Program-made: the position numbers and the translations under genes
Shown: positions 1 to 5,766 of the stretch, in pieces
Numbering within the stretch: the stretch's first letter is position 1
Layout of the letters: every line of letters starts with the position of its first letter
Notes under the pieces: generated by a model
Seen by the model: only the letters and a program-made list of their open reading frames with translations
Database searches by the model: none
Told to the model about the DNA's origin: nothing
Virus record (IMG/VR): IMGVR_UViG_3300001750_000025
Coordinates: 1-23,736 of that record
Reading direction: 5' to 3' (one strand)
Origin: a virus
DNA: 23,736 nt

Positions 1-240
1 TACTCTTCCTTCAACAAGCTCCCATCCGATACTGCATCCGCCAAGAAACTTTTCTTTGTCATATCTCTCGGTTGCAATACCAACTCCACATGCAAACATG
101 ATAGAGCCACCAATAACGCTGGTTGAATCTATGGAGTTATCTTCGTCACAAAGCTCTTTGAGAGCTTGTGCTAGTTTTCTGGCCACCTTGTTGCCGTCTT
201 CTTGAAATTTTTTCATTTCCTTGTCGGTTGGTTCTGACAT
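1..240 (-). CDS. Unknown protein, 3' end cut by window edge
   Basis: An open leftward frame starts at ATG 240-238 and runs off the left edge with 80 codons visible, so the C-terminus is missing. It begins MSEPTDKEMKKFQEDGNK. A charged helical N-terminal third is followed by a Gly-rich stretch with three cysteines near residues 31, 51 and 69. A purine-rich site (AAGGAAGG) lies about 10 nt before the ATG. Its first 95 bases overlap the end of the 146-415 frame in another phase. I do not recognise the family. It is the last visible member of the leftward run. Confidence 0.6.
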   Translation of the reverse strand, partial: MSEPTDKEMKKFQEDGNKVARKLAQALKELCDEDNSIDSTSVIGGSIMFACGVGIATERYDKEKFLGGCSIGWELVEGRV

Positions 241-415
241 TCTCTTTTGCCTTCCTTTCAATAAGATTCCATTGGGCTCTTGAAATCTTTGCTCTCTTGT
301 TGTTTGCAGGGCATCTCAAGTGAACCCATTTCCACCCCTTTTTCTCTACTCTCACAATTCGATGACCACTCCCAAAAGATGGGATTTCGTCATATAACTG
401 AACTCGCAGCAGCAT
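146..415 (-). CDS. Small basic hypothetical protein
   Basis: An 89-residue frame starts MLLRVQLYDEIPSFGSGH. The start at 415 was chosen over upstream in-frame codons because a perfect AGGAGG lies 7 nt before it, and because the promoter-like element at 444-479 ends about 30 nt upstream. The central part is rich in Trp, Lys and Arg, with one Cys. The last 30 or so residues overlap the next gene (240-1) by 95 bp and are low-complexity Gln/Arg/Ser, so this tail may be a by-product of the overlap. No family recognised; a nucleic-acid-binding role would be a guess from charge only. Confidence 0.6.
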   Translation of the reverse strand: MLLRVQLYDEIPSFGSGHRIVRVEKKGWKWVHLRCPANNKRAKISRAQWNLIERKAKENVRTNRQGNEKISRRRQQGGQKTSTSSQRAL

Positions 416-443
416 AGTCGTGCCTCCTTGTTCTTGCCGTCTA

Positions 444-479
444 TTTTCCATAATGGCAGTCGAATGCGGCGGAATTTTG
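444..479 (-). promoter_or_regulatory. Promoter-like conserved element, copy D
   Basis: Read leftward from 479 it begins CAAAATTCCGCCGCATTC and continues with ACTGCCATTAT. It matches the copy at 12138-12173 at 23 of the first 30 positions. It sits between the stop of the 495-695 gene and the AGGAGG of the 146-415 gene. The -10-equivalent bases (GGAAAA) are not sigma-70-like, so it may serve a phage-specific polymerase or activator. Confidence 0.5.
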
Positions 480-494
480 GCAGCCCACGCGGAT

Positions 495-695
495 CTATTT
501 ATCATCCATAGTGATGAGGCACACACCAACTAGGAACGGATATGCCGAGAAGCATAAAATCATGACCGCGACCAGCATCCCATATTTGTTCCCCATGAAG
601 GCCGCGAACCACCCGATCAGAATGATTGGGATTGCACAAGCGGCAACAGTCACTACAGATAATGCAGCCATCTTCATTGCTTTAATGAGCCTCAC
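495..695 (-). CDS. Small two-helix membrane protein
   Basis: 66 residues from a GTG at 695-693, beginning VRLIKAMKMAALSVVTV. I prefer this GTG to longer in-frame starts because GGAGGAG lies just before it and it overlaps the stop of the preceding gene as GTGA, a typical coupled start. Two hydrophobic stretches (about residues 9-28 and 35-57) are separated by a short GNKYG turn, and the tail ends in MDDK. This is a membrane protein with a holin-like size, but holin function is only a possibility: no lysin gene is visible beside it. Stop is TAG at 497-495. Confidence 0.6.
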   Translation of the reverse strand: MRLIKAMKMAALSVVTVAACAIPIILIGWFAAFMGNKYGMLVAVMILCFSAYPFLVGVCLITMDDK

Positions 696-814
696 AAACT
701 CCTCCAAAACATCACCGCAACGAAGACAAGCCCCGCACAAACAAATCCAACCCAAGTGACAGAACCCCACCACATAAGCATGGACATTCCCTCATTGACT
801 TGATGTTCAGGCAT
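692..814 (-). CDS. 40-residue single-helix membrane peptide
   Basis: The frame begins MPEHQVNEGMSMLMWWG and is mostly one hydrophobic helix rich in Val, Phe and Trp, ending FWRSL. The start at 814 is favoured over an in-frame ATG at 829 because AAGGA sits 7-8 nt before it; the upstream ATG has no ribosome site. Its TGA overlaps the GTG of the 495-695 gene. Together they look like a coupled pair of tiny membrane proteins. No family recognised. The minus strand carries the recurrent 10-mer TGCGGGGCTT at 728-737. Confidence 0.55.
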   Translation of the reverse strand: MPEHQVNEGMSMLMWWGSVTWVGFVCAGLVFVAVMFWRSL

Positions 815-825
815 GGTATTTTCCT

Positions 826-987
826 TCATAGGGTTATGAGGATTAGAATCCCCAATGCCATAATAATTGAGGCCATCAGAAAAGAGTTACCACCGCTATA
901 GATGTCTTTCTCGTTGTAGAGGGAGCCGCTAACCATAAAGAGAAATGCGGAGCCTACTAGAAGGAATATTGCTACAGCGGTGCTCAT
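826..987 (-). CDS. Small two-helix membrane protein
   Basis: 53 residues beginning MSTAVAIFLLVGSAFLFMV. Two hydrophobic helices (about residues 3-20 and 35-53) flank a polar loop with GSLYNEKDIYSGGNS. The start is uncertain: the ATG at 987 has only a weak GGATG 9-13 nt upstream, and an ATG at 1056 would add 23 residues but overlap the previous gene by 38 bp. It lies within the leftward run of small membrane proteins. Function unknown. Confidence 0.5.
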   Translation of the reverse strand: MSTAVAIFLLVGSAFLFMVSGSLYNEKDIYSGGNSFLMASIIMALGILILITL

Positions 988-1018
988 TTCATTCGCATCC
1001 AGAATCAGGGATTCTTTC

Positions 1019-1216
1019 TCAGATAGTTTCAATCGAATGGGATTTTGTTGGATCATCGTAGTAGCCGTTGGCTTTGAGCCAACCTGTCGCGGCCCACATG
1101 CTGTCAGCTTTGATTGGTTTTCCGTCAGACCGGTAGATAATCACAGGACTGATGGTTCCTTCAGCGACAAGGAAATTGTGGGTGGCAGTGTGCATTGAGT
1201 CATTGAGTTTTATCAC
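1019..1216 (-). CDS. Hypothetical protein, 65 residues
   Basis: Starts at a GTG (1216-1214) one base after the stop of the 1218-1505 gene; GGAATG lies about 5 nt upstream. The product begins MIKLNDSMHTATHNF when initiated with Met. It is a soluble, mixed sequence with two Trp close together (MWAATGWLKANGYYDD). An internal ATG at 1195 is an alternative start. Tight spacing on both sides supports expression from the same leftward transcript. No family recognised. Confidence 0.5.
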   Translation of the reverse strand: MIKLNDSMHTATHNFLVAEGTISPVIIYRSDGKPIKADSMWAATGWLKANGYYDDPTKSHSIETI

Positions 1217-1217
1217 G

Positions 1218-1505
1218 TTACATTCCGTTCAGGTAGGTGCATACAGCCATAACTATGGCTTCTGATGCAAGTTCCATATAGGGTCCAGAGTGATCCCCAC
1301 CCCATTCTGGTTTTGCAAAAGAGCAGGAACACTCTCGTTTGTCATTCGCGGTGACATTTATGATATGTCCCTCACCCTCCTCCCTCATGAGAGTGTCGCG
1401 AGCCCAAAGCCCCGCATCCACCACATCTTCTTTTATGTGTGTGGGGAGTCCGTCATACATCTCTTTTGCTTGTTTATATCTTGAATCCATCTTTTCATCC
1501 TTCAT
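1218..1505 (-). CDS. Hypothetical protein, 95 residues
   Basis: Begins MKDEKMDSRYKQAKEMYDG. The start at 1505 has AAGGA 4 nt upstream and forms an ATGA overlap with the stop of the 1502-1720 gene. The N-terminal half is charged and helical; the middle has a CSCSF pair, and the C-terminal part is helical (ELASEAIVMAVCTYLNGM). Two of the cysteines could bind metal, but there is no complete zinc motif. Function unknown. The minus strand carries TGCGGGGCTT at 1407-1416. Confidence 0.6.
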   Translation of the reverse strand: MKDEKMDSRYKQAKEMYDGLPTHIKEDVVDAGLWARDTLMREEGEGHIINVTANDKRECSCSFAKPEWGGDHSGPYMELASEAIVMAVCTYLNGM

Positions 1506-1720
1506 AATTCCTTAACCTCCACTTTAATAACTTCTGGTTCGGGAGACAGTTGGGGGACAAGCTGTGCCCACACATGGAGGATATCCTTGTCACTCCAGTC
1601 TCGCATTGCCATAACTCCACCCAAAACACATATCCCATTGACAATGGCGGATATTTTGGTTGGACCAACAGTCTTCATGTTGATCTCATCGCCCTGTTTG
1701 ATTGCGTATCCCTTAGACAT
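1502..1720 (-). CDS. Hypothetical protein, 72 residues
   Basis: Begins MSKGYAIKQGDEINMKTVG, with AGGTG about 9 nt before the ATG. The N-terminal half looks like a small beta-rich domain (hydrophobic and Gly residues alternating), and the C-terminus ends in an acidic/Val run (EPEVIKVEVKEL). It overlaps the upstream gene by 8 bp and the downstream gene by 4 bp, the normal pattern of this run. Not recognised. Confidence 0.6.
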   Translation of the reverse strand: MSKGYAIKQGDEINMKTVGPTKISAIVNGICVLGGVMAMRDWSDKDILHVWAQLVPQLSPEPEVIKVEVKEL

Positions 1721-1868
1721 GTGCTAAGCACCTGAGCATTGTCCCGAAAATACCCAAGAAAAAGAGAAGAAAGATGATCCATCCATTTTCTTTCATGCCA
1801 ACCTTTGAGGACATCCAACCGATGCCGCCACCAGCTATGACCATCATTAACAGAGACAATACCTTCAT
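1713..1868 (-). CDS. Small membrane protein, 51 residues
   Basis: Begins MKVLSLLMMVIAGGGIGWM. The ATG at 1868 was chosen because GGAGGAGG lies directly upstream and it overlaps the stop of the 1865-2014 gene as ATGA; longer in-frame extensions have no ribosome site. Two hydrophobic helices (residues 2-19 and 30-46) are joined by a basic loop (SSKVGMKENGW). Probably inner-membrane with both ends on one side. Function unknown. Confidence 0.65.
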   Translation of the reverse strand: MKVLSLLMMVIAGGGIGWMSSKVGMKENGWIIFLLFFLGIFGTMLRCLAHV

Positions 1869-2014
1869 GACCTCCTCCAAAGCATTCCATATCCAACTAA
1901 TGCAAAGAAGTAGCCAATTGCACCTATAATGAATTGGTCTGAACTGAGTGGTGCCATTTGCCACCCAAGAACTGCGGAGCCGGCAAACGCAAGAACGTAT
2001 GGGATGTACTTCAT
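1865..2014 (-). CDS. Small two-helix membrane protein, 49 residues
   Basis: Begins MKYIPYVLAFAGSAVLGW. AAGGAG lies about 7 nt before the ATG at 2014. Residues 4-20 and 29-44 are hydrophobic, the tail is basic (LWRRS). The gene starts a sub-cluster after a 268-bp gap and has a structured leader (hairpin at 2032-2072) just before its ribosome site, so it may head its own transcript or be a processed mRNA end. No family recognised. Confidence 0.65.
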   Translation of the reverse strand: MKYIPYVLAFAGSAVLGWQMAPLSSDQFIIGAIGYFFALVGYGMLWRRS

Positions 2015-2031
2015 GTCAATCTCCTTGTTAA

Positions 2032-2072
2032 GGGGGACTGGTTCACTGAACATCTCCTGTTCACAGTCCCCC
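2032..2072 (-). promoter_or_regulatory. Leader hairpin before the 1865-2014 gene
   Basis: A 9-bp perfect stem (GGGGGACTG at 2032-2040 with CAGTCCCCC at 2064-2072) encloses a second 6-bp stem (TGAACA at 2047-2052, TGTTCA at 2058-2063). It ends a few nucleotides before the AAGGAG of the downstream gene. There is no T-run, so it looks like an mRNA leader structure rather than a terminator. Confidence 0.55.
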
Positions 2073-2142
2073 AGCATTGAGTCTCCCTCAATACCAAGAT
2101 GATGCAACCCTCACATCATGTAAAAACCTACCGACGCGACCA

Positions 2143-2171
2143 GTCATGCGCTATACATAGTTATAAATGAC
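2143..2171. repeat. Nested inverted repeat in a gene gap
   Basis: GTCAT (2143-2147) and ATGAC (2167-2171) form outer arms around CTAT (2151-2154) and ATAG (2157-2160). The surrounding gap, 2073-2282, has no convincing gene; on the minus strand it also holds GCCGCATT (2227-2220), the core of the promoter-like element without its flanks. It may be an operator. Evidence is symmetry only. Confidence 0.3.
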
Positions 2172-2282
2172 CTCCGGACCCATTTACGATCCTTACAGTC
2201 CTCTGATGGGTTTGGTCGTAATGCGGCATTCCACTAAATTATGTATCTGTTGTGTTTTGGGGAGTTCTACAGGTGTTTCATC

Positions 2283-2537
2283 TTACTTCTCCTTCTTAAG
2301 CTCCTCAATCTTTGCAGCCGCTTCATCAAGCGTCATTCTGATCTTCTTGTTGAGATTTACAACCCATGTGATCATTGCCAGAAACCACATGATACCCATG
2401 ATCCACTGCATTGCTGAGGATTCAATGTAGACAGCAAAGATGATCATGGCCACCAAAGCGCCAAACCAAGCTATGGAATGGAGATACCCTTCCCAATAGT
2501 TTTCGACTATGACGATAGTATGATCTTCCTTTGGCAT
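2283..2537 (-). CDS. Membrane protein with two helices and charged tail
   Basis: 84 residues beginning MPKEDHTIVIVENYWEG. The ATG at 2537 has AGGAGA 6 nt upstream; the longer frame upstream of it runs through a hairpin and has no ribosome site. Two hydrophobic segments (about residues 21-36 and 43-62) are followed by a helical, charged C-terminus (DEAAAKIEELKKEK), likely cytoplasmic. It is the first gene of the leftward run, 84 bp after the promoter-like element at 2621-2656. Function unknown. Confidence 0.65.
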   Translation of the reverse strand: MPKEDHTIVIVENYWEGYLHSIAWFGALVAMIIFAVYIESSAMQWIMGIMWFLAMITWVVNLNKKIRMTLDEAAAKIEELKKEK

Positions 2538-2557
2538 GGTTGTCTCCTTGGTTGGGT

Positions 2558-2610
2558 GCCCCCACATGCTTCGCTCAGGGAGGGAAGAGCACTTTGAAAC
2601 ATGTGGGGGC
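2558..2610 (-). promoter_or_regulatory. Strong leader hairpin before the 2283-2537 gene
   Basis: An 11-bp perfect stem (GCCCCCACATG at 2558-2568 and CATGTGGGGGC at 2600-2610) contains an inner GCTC/GAGC stem (2573-2576, 2587-2590). It lies between the promoter-like element and the AGGAGA site of the first leftward gene. No T-run follows on either strand. It could stabilise the 5' end or control translation. Confidence 0.6.
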
Positions 2611-2620
2611 TGCTGCAAGC

Positions 2621-2656
2621 CTGTCGATCCTGCCAGCCAAATATGGCGAAAAAATG
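2621..2656 (-). promoter_or_regulatory. Promoter-like conserved element, copy E
   Basis: Read leftward from 2656: CATTTTTTCGCCATATTT, then GGCTGGCAGGAT. It matches the copy at 7676-7711 at about 19 of 30 positions, including TTTCGCC and the TG-CA-AT spacing. A TTGACA (2674-2669, minus strand) lies just upstream but has no good -10 at normal spacing. It points at the leftward run. Confidence 0.4.
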
Positions 2657-2694
2657 ACCGCCCACGCCTGTCAATTGTCTAAGCATCTGATATA

Positions 2695-2723
2695 CTGACA
2701 TTAGATGGAGGCACTTATGGAAT
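2695..2723 (+). promoter_or_regulatory. Candidate sigma-70-like promoter
   Basis: CTGACA (2695-2700), a 17-bp spacer and TGGAAT (2718-2723) would start transcription near 2730, directly at the first of the three TTTCAC repeats and upstream of the 2778-3314 gene. The -10 is weak (4 of 6). Confidence 0.35.
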
Positions 2724-2731
2724 TTAACCTG

Positions 2732-2777
2732 TTTCACGTTGTTTTAGCTTATTTCACCTTAGTTATGGTCTTTTCAC
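2732..2777 (+). repeat. Three TTTCAC repeats with exact 20-bp period
   Basis: TTTCAC occurs at 2732-2737, 2752-2757 and 2772-2777; the first and third extend to TTTCACGT. The 20-bp spacing places all three on nearly the same helix face. They lie between the rightward promoter candidate and the start of the small-terminase-like gene, as expected for a tandem operator or an iteron-type binding site. Confidence 0.5.
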
Positions 2778-3314
2778 GTGACTAAGCCCCGCACAACCCT
2801 AAAAACCCCGGATGATATGCTAGTAGAAGACAAGAACCCTGCTTCCAAAACACTAGTGGTGACAAGTGGCCTGACTGAGTGTCAAGAGATGTTCTGTAAG
2901 CACATCACATCAGGTGCCACTCAACTTGAGGCATACCGATCAGCCTACAATACCTCCATGGCAGACTCGGCAGTCTCGGTGAAAGCCTCAGAGTTAAGGC
3001 ACAAGCCACACATTGATGCCAGAATCAAGGAACTCATTGATAATAAAGAGAAAAGACTGAAGGAGATACAATACCGCAGCCATGAGAGATGGTATGAGAG
3101 TATTTGGAAGGAAGCTGACAACGGAGATACCTCATCGGCTAGAGTGAGTGCCTTAAGGGAGATTGGTAAAGCAATCGGCATAACTAAGCCAAACGAAGAG
3201 ATTATAAAGCATGAGACTGCTGTTGAGCTTGCTGCGGAGCTTAGCGAGAGGCTGTCTGATTTAGGAATAAATATAAATGTCAATGAGCTAACTGAAAGGG
3301 AAGAAGATGTATAA
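2778..3314 (+). CDS. Putative terminase small subunit
   Basis: 178 residues from a GTG at 2778, or 165 from an in-frame ATG at 2817; neither has a strong ribosome site. Residues 32-90 match the layout of small-terminase DNA-binding domains: a QEMFCKHITSG segment, then ATQLEAYRSAY and KASELRHKPHIDARIKEL, i.e. a helix-turn-helix followed by the usual R/K-rich helix. Residues 120-138 (SARVSALREIGKAIGI) match the later conserved helix of this group. The protein would recognise the packaging site and load the large subunit. It is about 15.5 kb from the large terminase gene, which is unusual, so another phage DNA-binding role remains possible. Confidence 0.6.
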   Translation: MTKPRTTLKTPDDMLVEDKNPASKTLVVTSGLTECQEMFCKHITSGATQLEAYRSAYNTSMADSAVSVKASELRHKPHIDARIKELIDNKEKRLKEIQYRSHERWYESIWKEADNGDTSSARVSALREIGKAIGITKPNEEIIKHETAVELAAELSERLSDLGININVNELTEREEDV

Positions 3315-3453
3315 ATATGTTGGGGGCACTCATGTGTTCTACACAAAGTTATTTGGGGGATTGATATACATTGGATCAAGCAGCTTCTGGAAATCTCTGA
3401 AGAACTTCTTCTTAGCTATACCAGAGCATCGGAGACAGATGAATGATCGATCA
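3307..3453 (+). CDS. Small hypothetical protein, 48 residues
   Basis: Starts MYKYVGGTHVFYTKLFGG; the ATG overlaps the last 8 bp of the preceding gene (ATGTATAA), with GGAAG upstream. It has a weakly hydrophobic, Gly/aromatic-rich N-terminal half and a basic C-terminus (EHRRQMNDRS). It overlaps the next gene by 11 bp. The overlap pattern supports it, but the short length leaves doubt. No family recognised. Confidence 0.45.
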
Positions 3454-3631
3454 TGAATGGGAAGAATATAAGGCCCAGCAAGATAGATTCAGATGGCAGA
3501 GGGAGAAAGAAAAGAAGCGCTCCTCAAGCATTATCTTCTGCCTAATGTTTCTGCCTTTATGGCCATTGGCTTTGGCATTGATTGTTGAATACACCTGTCA
3601 GGATATAGCTGATTGGTGGAGATCGAAGTGA
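3443..3631 (+). CDS. Coiled N-terminus plus one membrane helix
   Basis: 62 residues beginning MIDHEWEEYKAQQDRFRWQ. A strongly charged helix (residues 1-27, ending EKEKKRSSS) is followed by a hydrophobic segment (28-49) and a short tail. GGAG lies 8 nt before the ATG. A terminator-like hairpin follows at 3640, so this is probably the last gene of the small-terminase transcript. The layout is that of a small membrane-anchored cytoplasmic protein; function unknown. Confidence 0.6.
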   Translation: MIDHEWEEYKAQQDRFRWQREKEKKRSSSIIFCLMFLPLWPLALALIVEYTCQDIADWWRSK

Positions 3632-3639
3632 TCTCATGC

Positions 3640-3660
3640 AGAATGCTAACGCATTCTTTC
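3640..3660 (+). terminator. Rho-independent-like terminator
   Basis: AGAATGC (3640-3646), loop TAAC, GCATTCT (3651-3657), followed by T-rich TTC. A 7-bp perfect stem just after the stop codon at 3631. Confidence 0.55.
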
Positions 3661-3849
3661 TCAAGCCCCGCACCCATTCTTCATTCAAACTGATTTAAAT
3701 AGGATGCTCTAGTCCCCAGCTTCACCCATAGTTGCGCATGAAGGTATGCGGGTATATACGCGCTCCTATACGCGTACTGCGCGCACATCACCCGCGTATG
3801 CTCGACAGTTTTCGTGTGGGTCGCCAGCTTTCCCTGAAAGCTGACCGCT
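3658..3849. other. Gene-free GC-alternating palindromic stretch
   Basis: The gap 3632-3987 (356 bp) contains no convincing gene. This part carries the AAGCCCCGCA motif (3663-3672), two TATACGCG copies 12 bp apart (3755-3762, 3767-3774), several CGCG/GCGCGC steps, and an inverted pair GCGGGT (3748-3753) with ACCCGC (3790-3795). It could be a protein-binding or replication region. Nothing identifies it with certainty. Confidence 0.35.
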
Positions 3850-3870
3850 GCCACATTCTTGCCACAATAT
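3850..3870 (+). promoter_or_regulatory. Promoter-like element, short copy C
   Basis: GCCACATTCT followed by TGCCACAATAT resembles the downstream half of the copies at 7676 and 12138, with a 2-nt deletion between the blocks and no CAAAATT upstream. It lies ahead of the structured leader of the 3988-4605 gene. Confidence 0.35.
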
Positions 3871-3888
3871 CACCTTGAAGATTCCCAA

Positions 3889-3971
3889 ATCCAGTCTCAA
3901 TCCTGCCACATTAATCTGGATGATTGGAGTGGTCGGCGGCAATCAGCCCGCCAATCAAGCCCCTTTAGGGG
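3889..3971 (+). promoter_or_regulatory. Structured leader of the 3988-4605 gene
   Basis: Three possible stems follow each other: ATCCAG (3889-3894) with CTGGAT (3916-3921); TGATT(GG) (3921-3927) with (CC)AATCA (3951-3957) around GGCGG/CCGCC; and CCCC-TTTA-GGGG (3960-3971). The last hairpin ends a few bases before the AAAGGAG site. A similar ATCCAG...CTGGAT pairing opens the leader at 7724. Confidence 0.45.
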
Positions 3972-3987
3972 ATCAAAGGAGACTATC

Positions 3988-4605
3988 ATGTCAGACAAAA
4001 TCAAATTTCCGTTCAATGGTCGTGTCAACAAGAACCTGCGCAAATCCAAGCGTAATGGTGGCGGGACCAAGTGTGCCGAAGGTACAGCCGTGGTGATCCG
4101 TGGCCAACGTGAGAGCAAGTGGAAGGAAGGCGACTTCTACCTTATCGGTACCGTCGTCGAGACTGGTGAAGAACTCTCGTTCTCGCCGGGTTCCATTGAT
4201 CACGTTGGCGGCAAGGTCTCGGAGAAGTATTCAGCGCTTACAGACGGCAACGAAGCGGACTTTGTCCTGCCCGGTATGCATATTGCAACCAGTGAAACTG
4301 GCAAGCAGGTCACCATCGCCACCTATATCGGCGAGGACATGATCAAGGGCCGCCGGGTGTTCCAGAGCGGTTATCCGCTTTCACAGGTCAAGGTCCACGA
4401 CAACCCGAATGCCCAAGGCATTGGCCTCTATCAGGTGCCGGGTTGGATCGTTGACCAGACGGTCAATGACACCTATAGCGAGCGTCTTGAAGAGGGCATG
4501 ACACCAGCTGACTTGCTGGCATCCCTCCGGGATTTGTCTGATCAGACATGTGCCGAGCAAAAGCTCGACAATCCTGCCGACGAAGACGAAGCCGAAGCGG
4601 CTTAA
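3988..4605 (+). CDS. Unknown protein with acidic tail, GC-rich codons
   Basis: 205 residues beginning MSDKIKFPFNGRVNKNLRK. GGAG lies 7 nt before ATG 3988; the open frame extends back to 3859 but that part is leader sequence. The N-terminus is basic and Gly-rich, the middle beta-rich with many Gly/Val, and the end is acidic (ADEDEAEAA). An acidic tail of this kind is known from single-stranded-DNA-binding proteins such as T7 gp2.5, but no OB-fold signature is evident. Third positions are clearly richer in G and C than in the genes to the right, which suggests strong expression or a different origin. It has its own promoter-like element and leader. Confidence 0.7.
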   Translation: MSDKIKFPFNGRVNKNLRKSKRNGGGTKCAEGTAVVIRGQRESKWKEGDFYLIGTVVETGEELSFSPGSIDHVGGKVSEKYSALTDGNEADFVLPGMHIATSETGKQVTIATYIGEDMIKGRRVFQSGYPLSQVKVHDNPNAQGIGLYQVPGWIVDQTVNDTYSERLEEGMTPADLLASLRDLSDQTCAEQKLDNPADEDEAEAA

Positions 4606-4617
4606 CTACCAACTGGG

Positions 4618-4637
4618 TGTGGGGCGAAAGCCCCGCA
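4618..4637 (+). promoter_or_regulatory. GAAA-capped hairpin before a ribosome site
   Basis: TGTGGGGC (4618-4625), tetraloop GAAA, GCCCCGCA (4630-4637): 8 bp with one G-U pair. It follows the stop at 4605 and precedes the AGGAGGG site of the next gene. The stable tetraloop and lack of T-run suggest an mRNA leader or processing structure; it could also end part of the upstream transcript. Confidence 0.55.
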
Positions 4638-4658
4638 TCCTCTTTAGGAGGGAAGATT

Positions 4659-4856
4659 ATGAAACTGTTTATTATTGTGATGGTACTGTGGGCTGCTGTT
4701 ATAGGCAGCCTGACGGGCAAGCGCCTAGCAGATGAGCGCAATCACCTTGAGCGGGTCAAGCGCATTGAGATGCTGCAACGCCAATTCATATTGCGGGAGT
4801 TGATGCATATTTACAGCAAGCCCTGTAATCCACTCACCCCATGTATGGAGGCTTAG
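4659..4856 (+). CDS. Membrane-anchored small protein, 65 residues
   Basis: Begins MKLFIIVMVLWAAVIGSL: an N-terminal hydrophobic helix (3-18) followed by a basic helical domain (GKRLADERNHLERVKRIEML) and a C-terminal Cys pair (KPCNPLTPC). AGGAGGG lies 6 nt before the ATG, which identifies the start despite a longer open frame. The helix could be an uncleaved signal anchor. Size and layout are spanin-like, but a spanin pair is not shown here. The next gene starts 2 bp after its stop. Confidence 0.65.
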   Translation: MKLFIIVMVLWAAVIGSLTGKRLADERNHLERVKRIEMLQRQFILRELMHIYSKPCNPLTPCMEA

Positions 4857-4858
4857 GT

Positions 4859-5008
4859 ATGTATATCATCCACATCAAACAAACTCGCAAGTGGTCTACA
4901 CATCCATTGAGTGCAGAAACCATGGATGTCCTGCTACCCTATGGCGATCTACTTACTGCCTCATCTGAATGCGTTTGGATAGTTCCCAACACGATTAGCC
5001 CCGCATGA
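4859..5008 (+). CDS. Small hypothetical protein, 49 residues
   Basis: Begins MYIIHIKQTRKWSTHPLSAE. GGAGG in the end of the previous gene sits 7 nt before the ATG, giving a coupled start 2 bp after the preceding stop. It is a soluble sequence with two Trp and one Cys. The codons are C-rich like the neighbours on both sides and unlike the G-rich genes after 5900. Not recognised. Confidence 0.5.
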   Translation: MYIIHIKQTRKWSTHPLSAETMDVLLPYGDLLTASSECVWIVPNTISPA

Positions 5009-5092
5009 ATGCCGCATACTCAGGTCCGACCCCTGATGTGTGGTATATCCCCAACCCCCCAACTACATCCGCACCAATAGGAGAACATACAA

Positions 5093-5284
5093 ATGTACAA
5101 AGACAACATACACCAATACACAGACATCCTGAAGGACAACGGCATAACCGTACACGAGAGGTATGGAGATACATACCGTGTCAGATACACCAACGATGAA
5201 GGTGTAACGAGAGATGAAATGACATCATCAAAGGCGCTGCATCAGATGATTGATCGGCTTCAGCGCCTATCTCCTCAAGGTTAA
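5093..5284 (+). CDS. Small hypothetical protein, 63 residues
   Basis: Begins MYKDNIHQYTDILKDNGIT. AGGAGA lies 7-8 nt before the ATG. An alternative frame from 5005 overlaps but is Pro/His-rich and has no ribosome site, so this one is preferred. The order is a helix, a beta-rich centre (ERYGDTYRVRYTNDEG), then a helix (SSKALHQMIDRLQRL), a compact domain of unknown type. A hairpin follows the stop directly. Confidence 0.6.
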   Translation: MYKDNIHQYTDILKDNGITVHERYGDTYRVRYTNDEGVTRDEMTSSKALHQMIDRLQRLSPQG

Positions 5285-5301
5285 GGGGTAAGTATTACCC
5301 C
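5285..5301 (+). terminator. Hairpin directly after a stop codon
   Basis: GGGGTAA (5285-5291), loop GTA, TTACCCC (5295-5301): 7 bp with a 3-base loop, starting at the base after the TAA at 5284. No T-run follows, so efficiency is uncertain. It marks the left edge of the 5285-5907 gene-free region. Confidence 0.45.
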
Positions 5302-5760
5302 ACAGTGCGGGGAAATAGGTCGTTAACATAGCGATACTAAGCCCCGCCGCCGTGGTCACTAACGTTCCCCCACCACTGTATGTGGTATCTATCTCCCCCC
5401 TCACATCCCCCGCATCACACACACGTGCACACCACCCATGACACCGTCGCGGGTAGCGCATACGTGCGACAACCTGTCATCAAACACAACATGTAGTAGG
5501 TAGTCTCCCATTTCACGGGGGTTAGACCCCTGATTAGGGGCATGACATACCACATGTAGTAGGTGAGACTGGAACAAACCGTGAACAACTGTCGGAATGC
5601 TGTCCCAAACCAGCCAGAACAAAACGTGAACACCGGCCCAAGGGAGACCCCCCACCCCCCCTATTTCAGGGCCGCCGCTCCCACCGTGCGCATAGTATTC
5701 CACACCAACGATTACCCTATTTCACATTCAAAACAGCGCGCGAGGATTTTTTATGCCAGA
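5302..5760. other. Repeat-rich gene-free region, possible origin or control region
   Basis: The 623-bp gap 5285-5907 has no convincing gene on either strand. This part is strongly C-rich on the + strand and carries short hairpins (for example CCCC-TGATTA-GGGG near 5527-5540), two GTGAACA copies (5581-5587, 5626-5632), a 16-bp direct repeat and runs of C. To the right the sequence becomes AT-rich and then G-rich on the + strand. This combination resembles phage replication origins, but no known origin motif was recognised. Confidence 0.35.
5486..5564 (+). repeat. 16-bp direct repeat, 63-bp period
   Basis: ACAACATGTAGTAGGT (5486-5501) and ACCACATGTAGTAGGT (5549-5564) differ at one base. The 63-bp spacing equals six helical turns, so both copies face the same side of the DNA. 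The sequence between them includes the CCCC/GGGG hairpin. Confidence 0.5.
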
Positions 5761-5766
5761 AATAAA

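Noticed and set aside
2945-3379. 144-residue leftward frame antisense to the small-terminase-like gene
   Set aside because: Ser/Leu-rich shadow of the real gene without a start signal.
3859-3987. N-terminal extension of the 3988-4605 frame
   Set aside because: This part lies in the structured leader and has no ribosome site, whereas GGAG precedes ATG 3988.
5005-5199. 64-residue Pro/His-rich rightward frame
   Set aside because: Overlaps the better supported 5093-5284 gene, lacks a ribosome site, and reads as repetitive shadow sequence.
5401-5703. 100-residue leftward frame in the gene-free region
   Set aside because: Odd composition (Gly, His, Val, Trp), no ribosome site, and it follows from the C-rich + strand rather than from coding selection.
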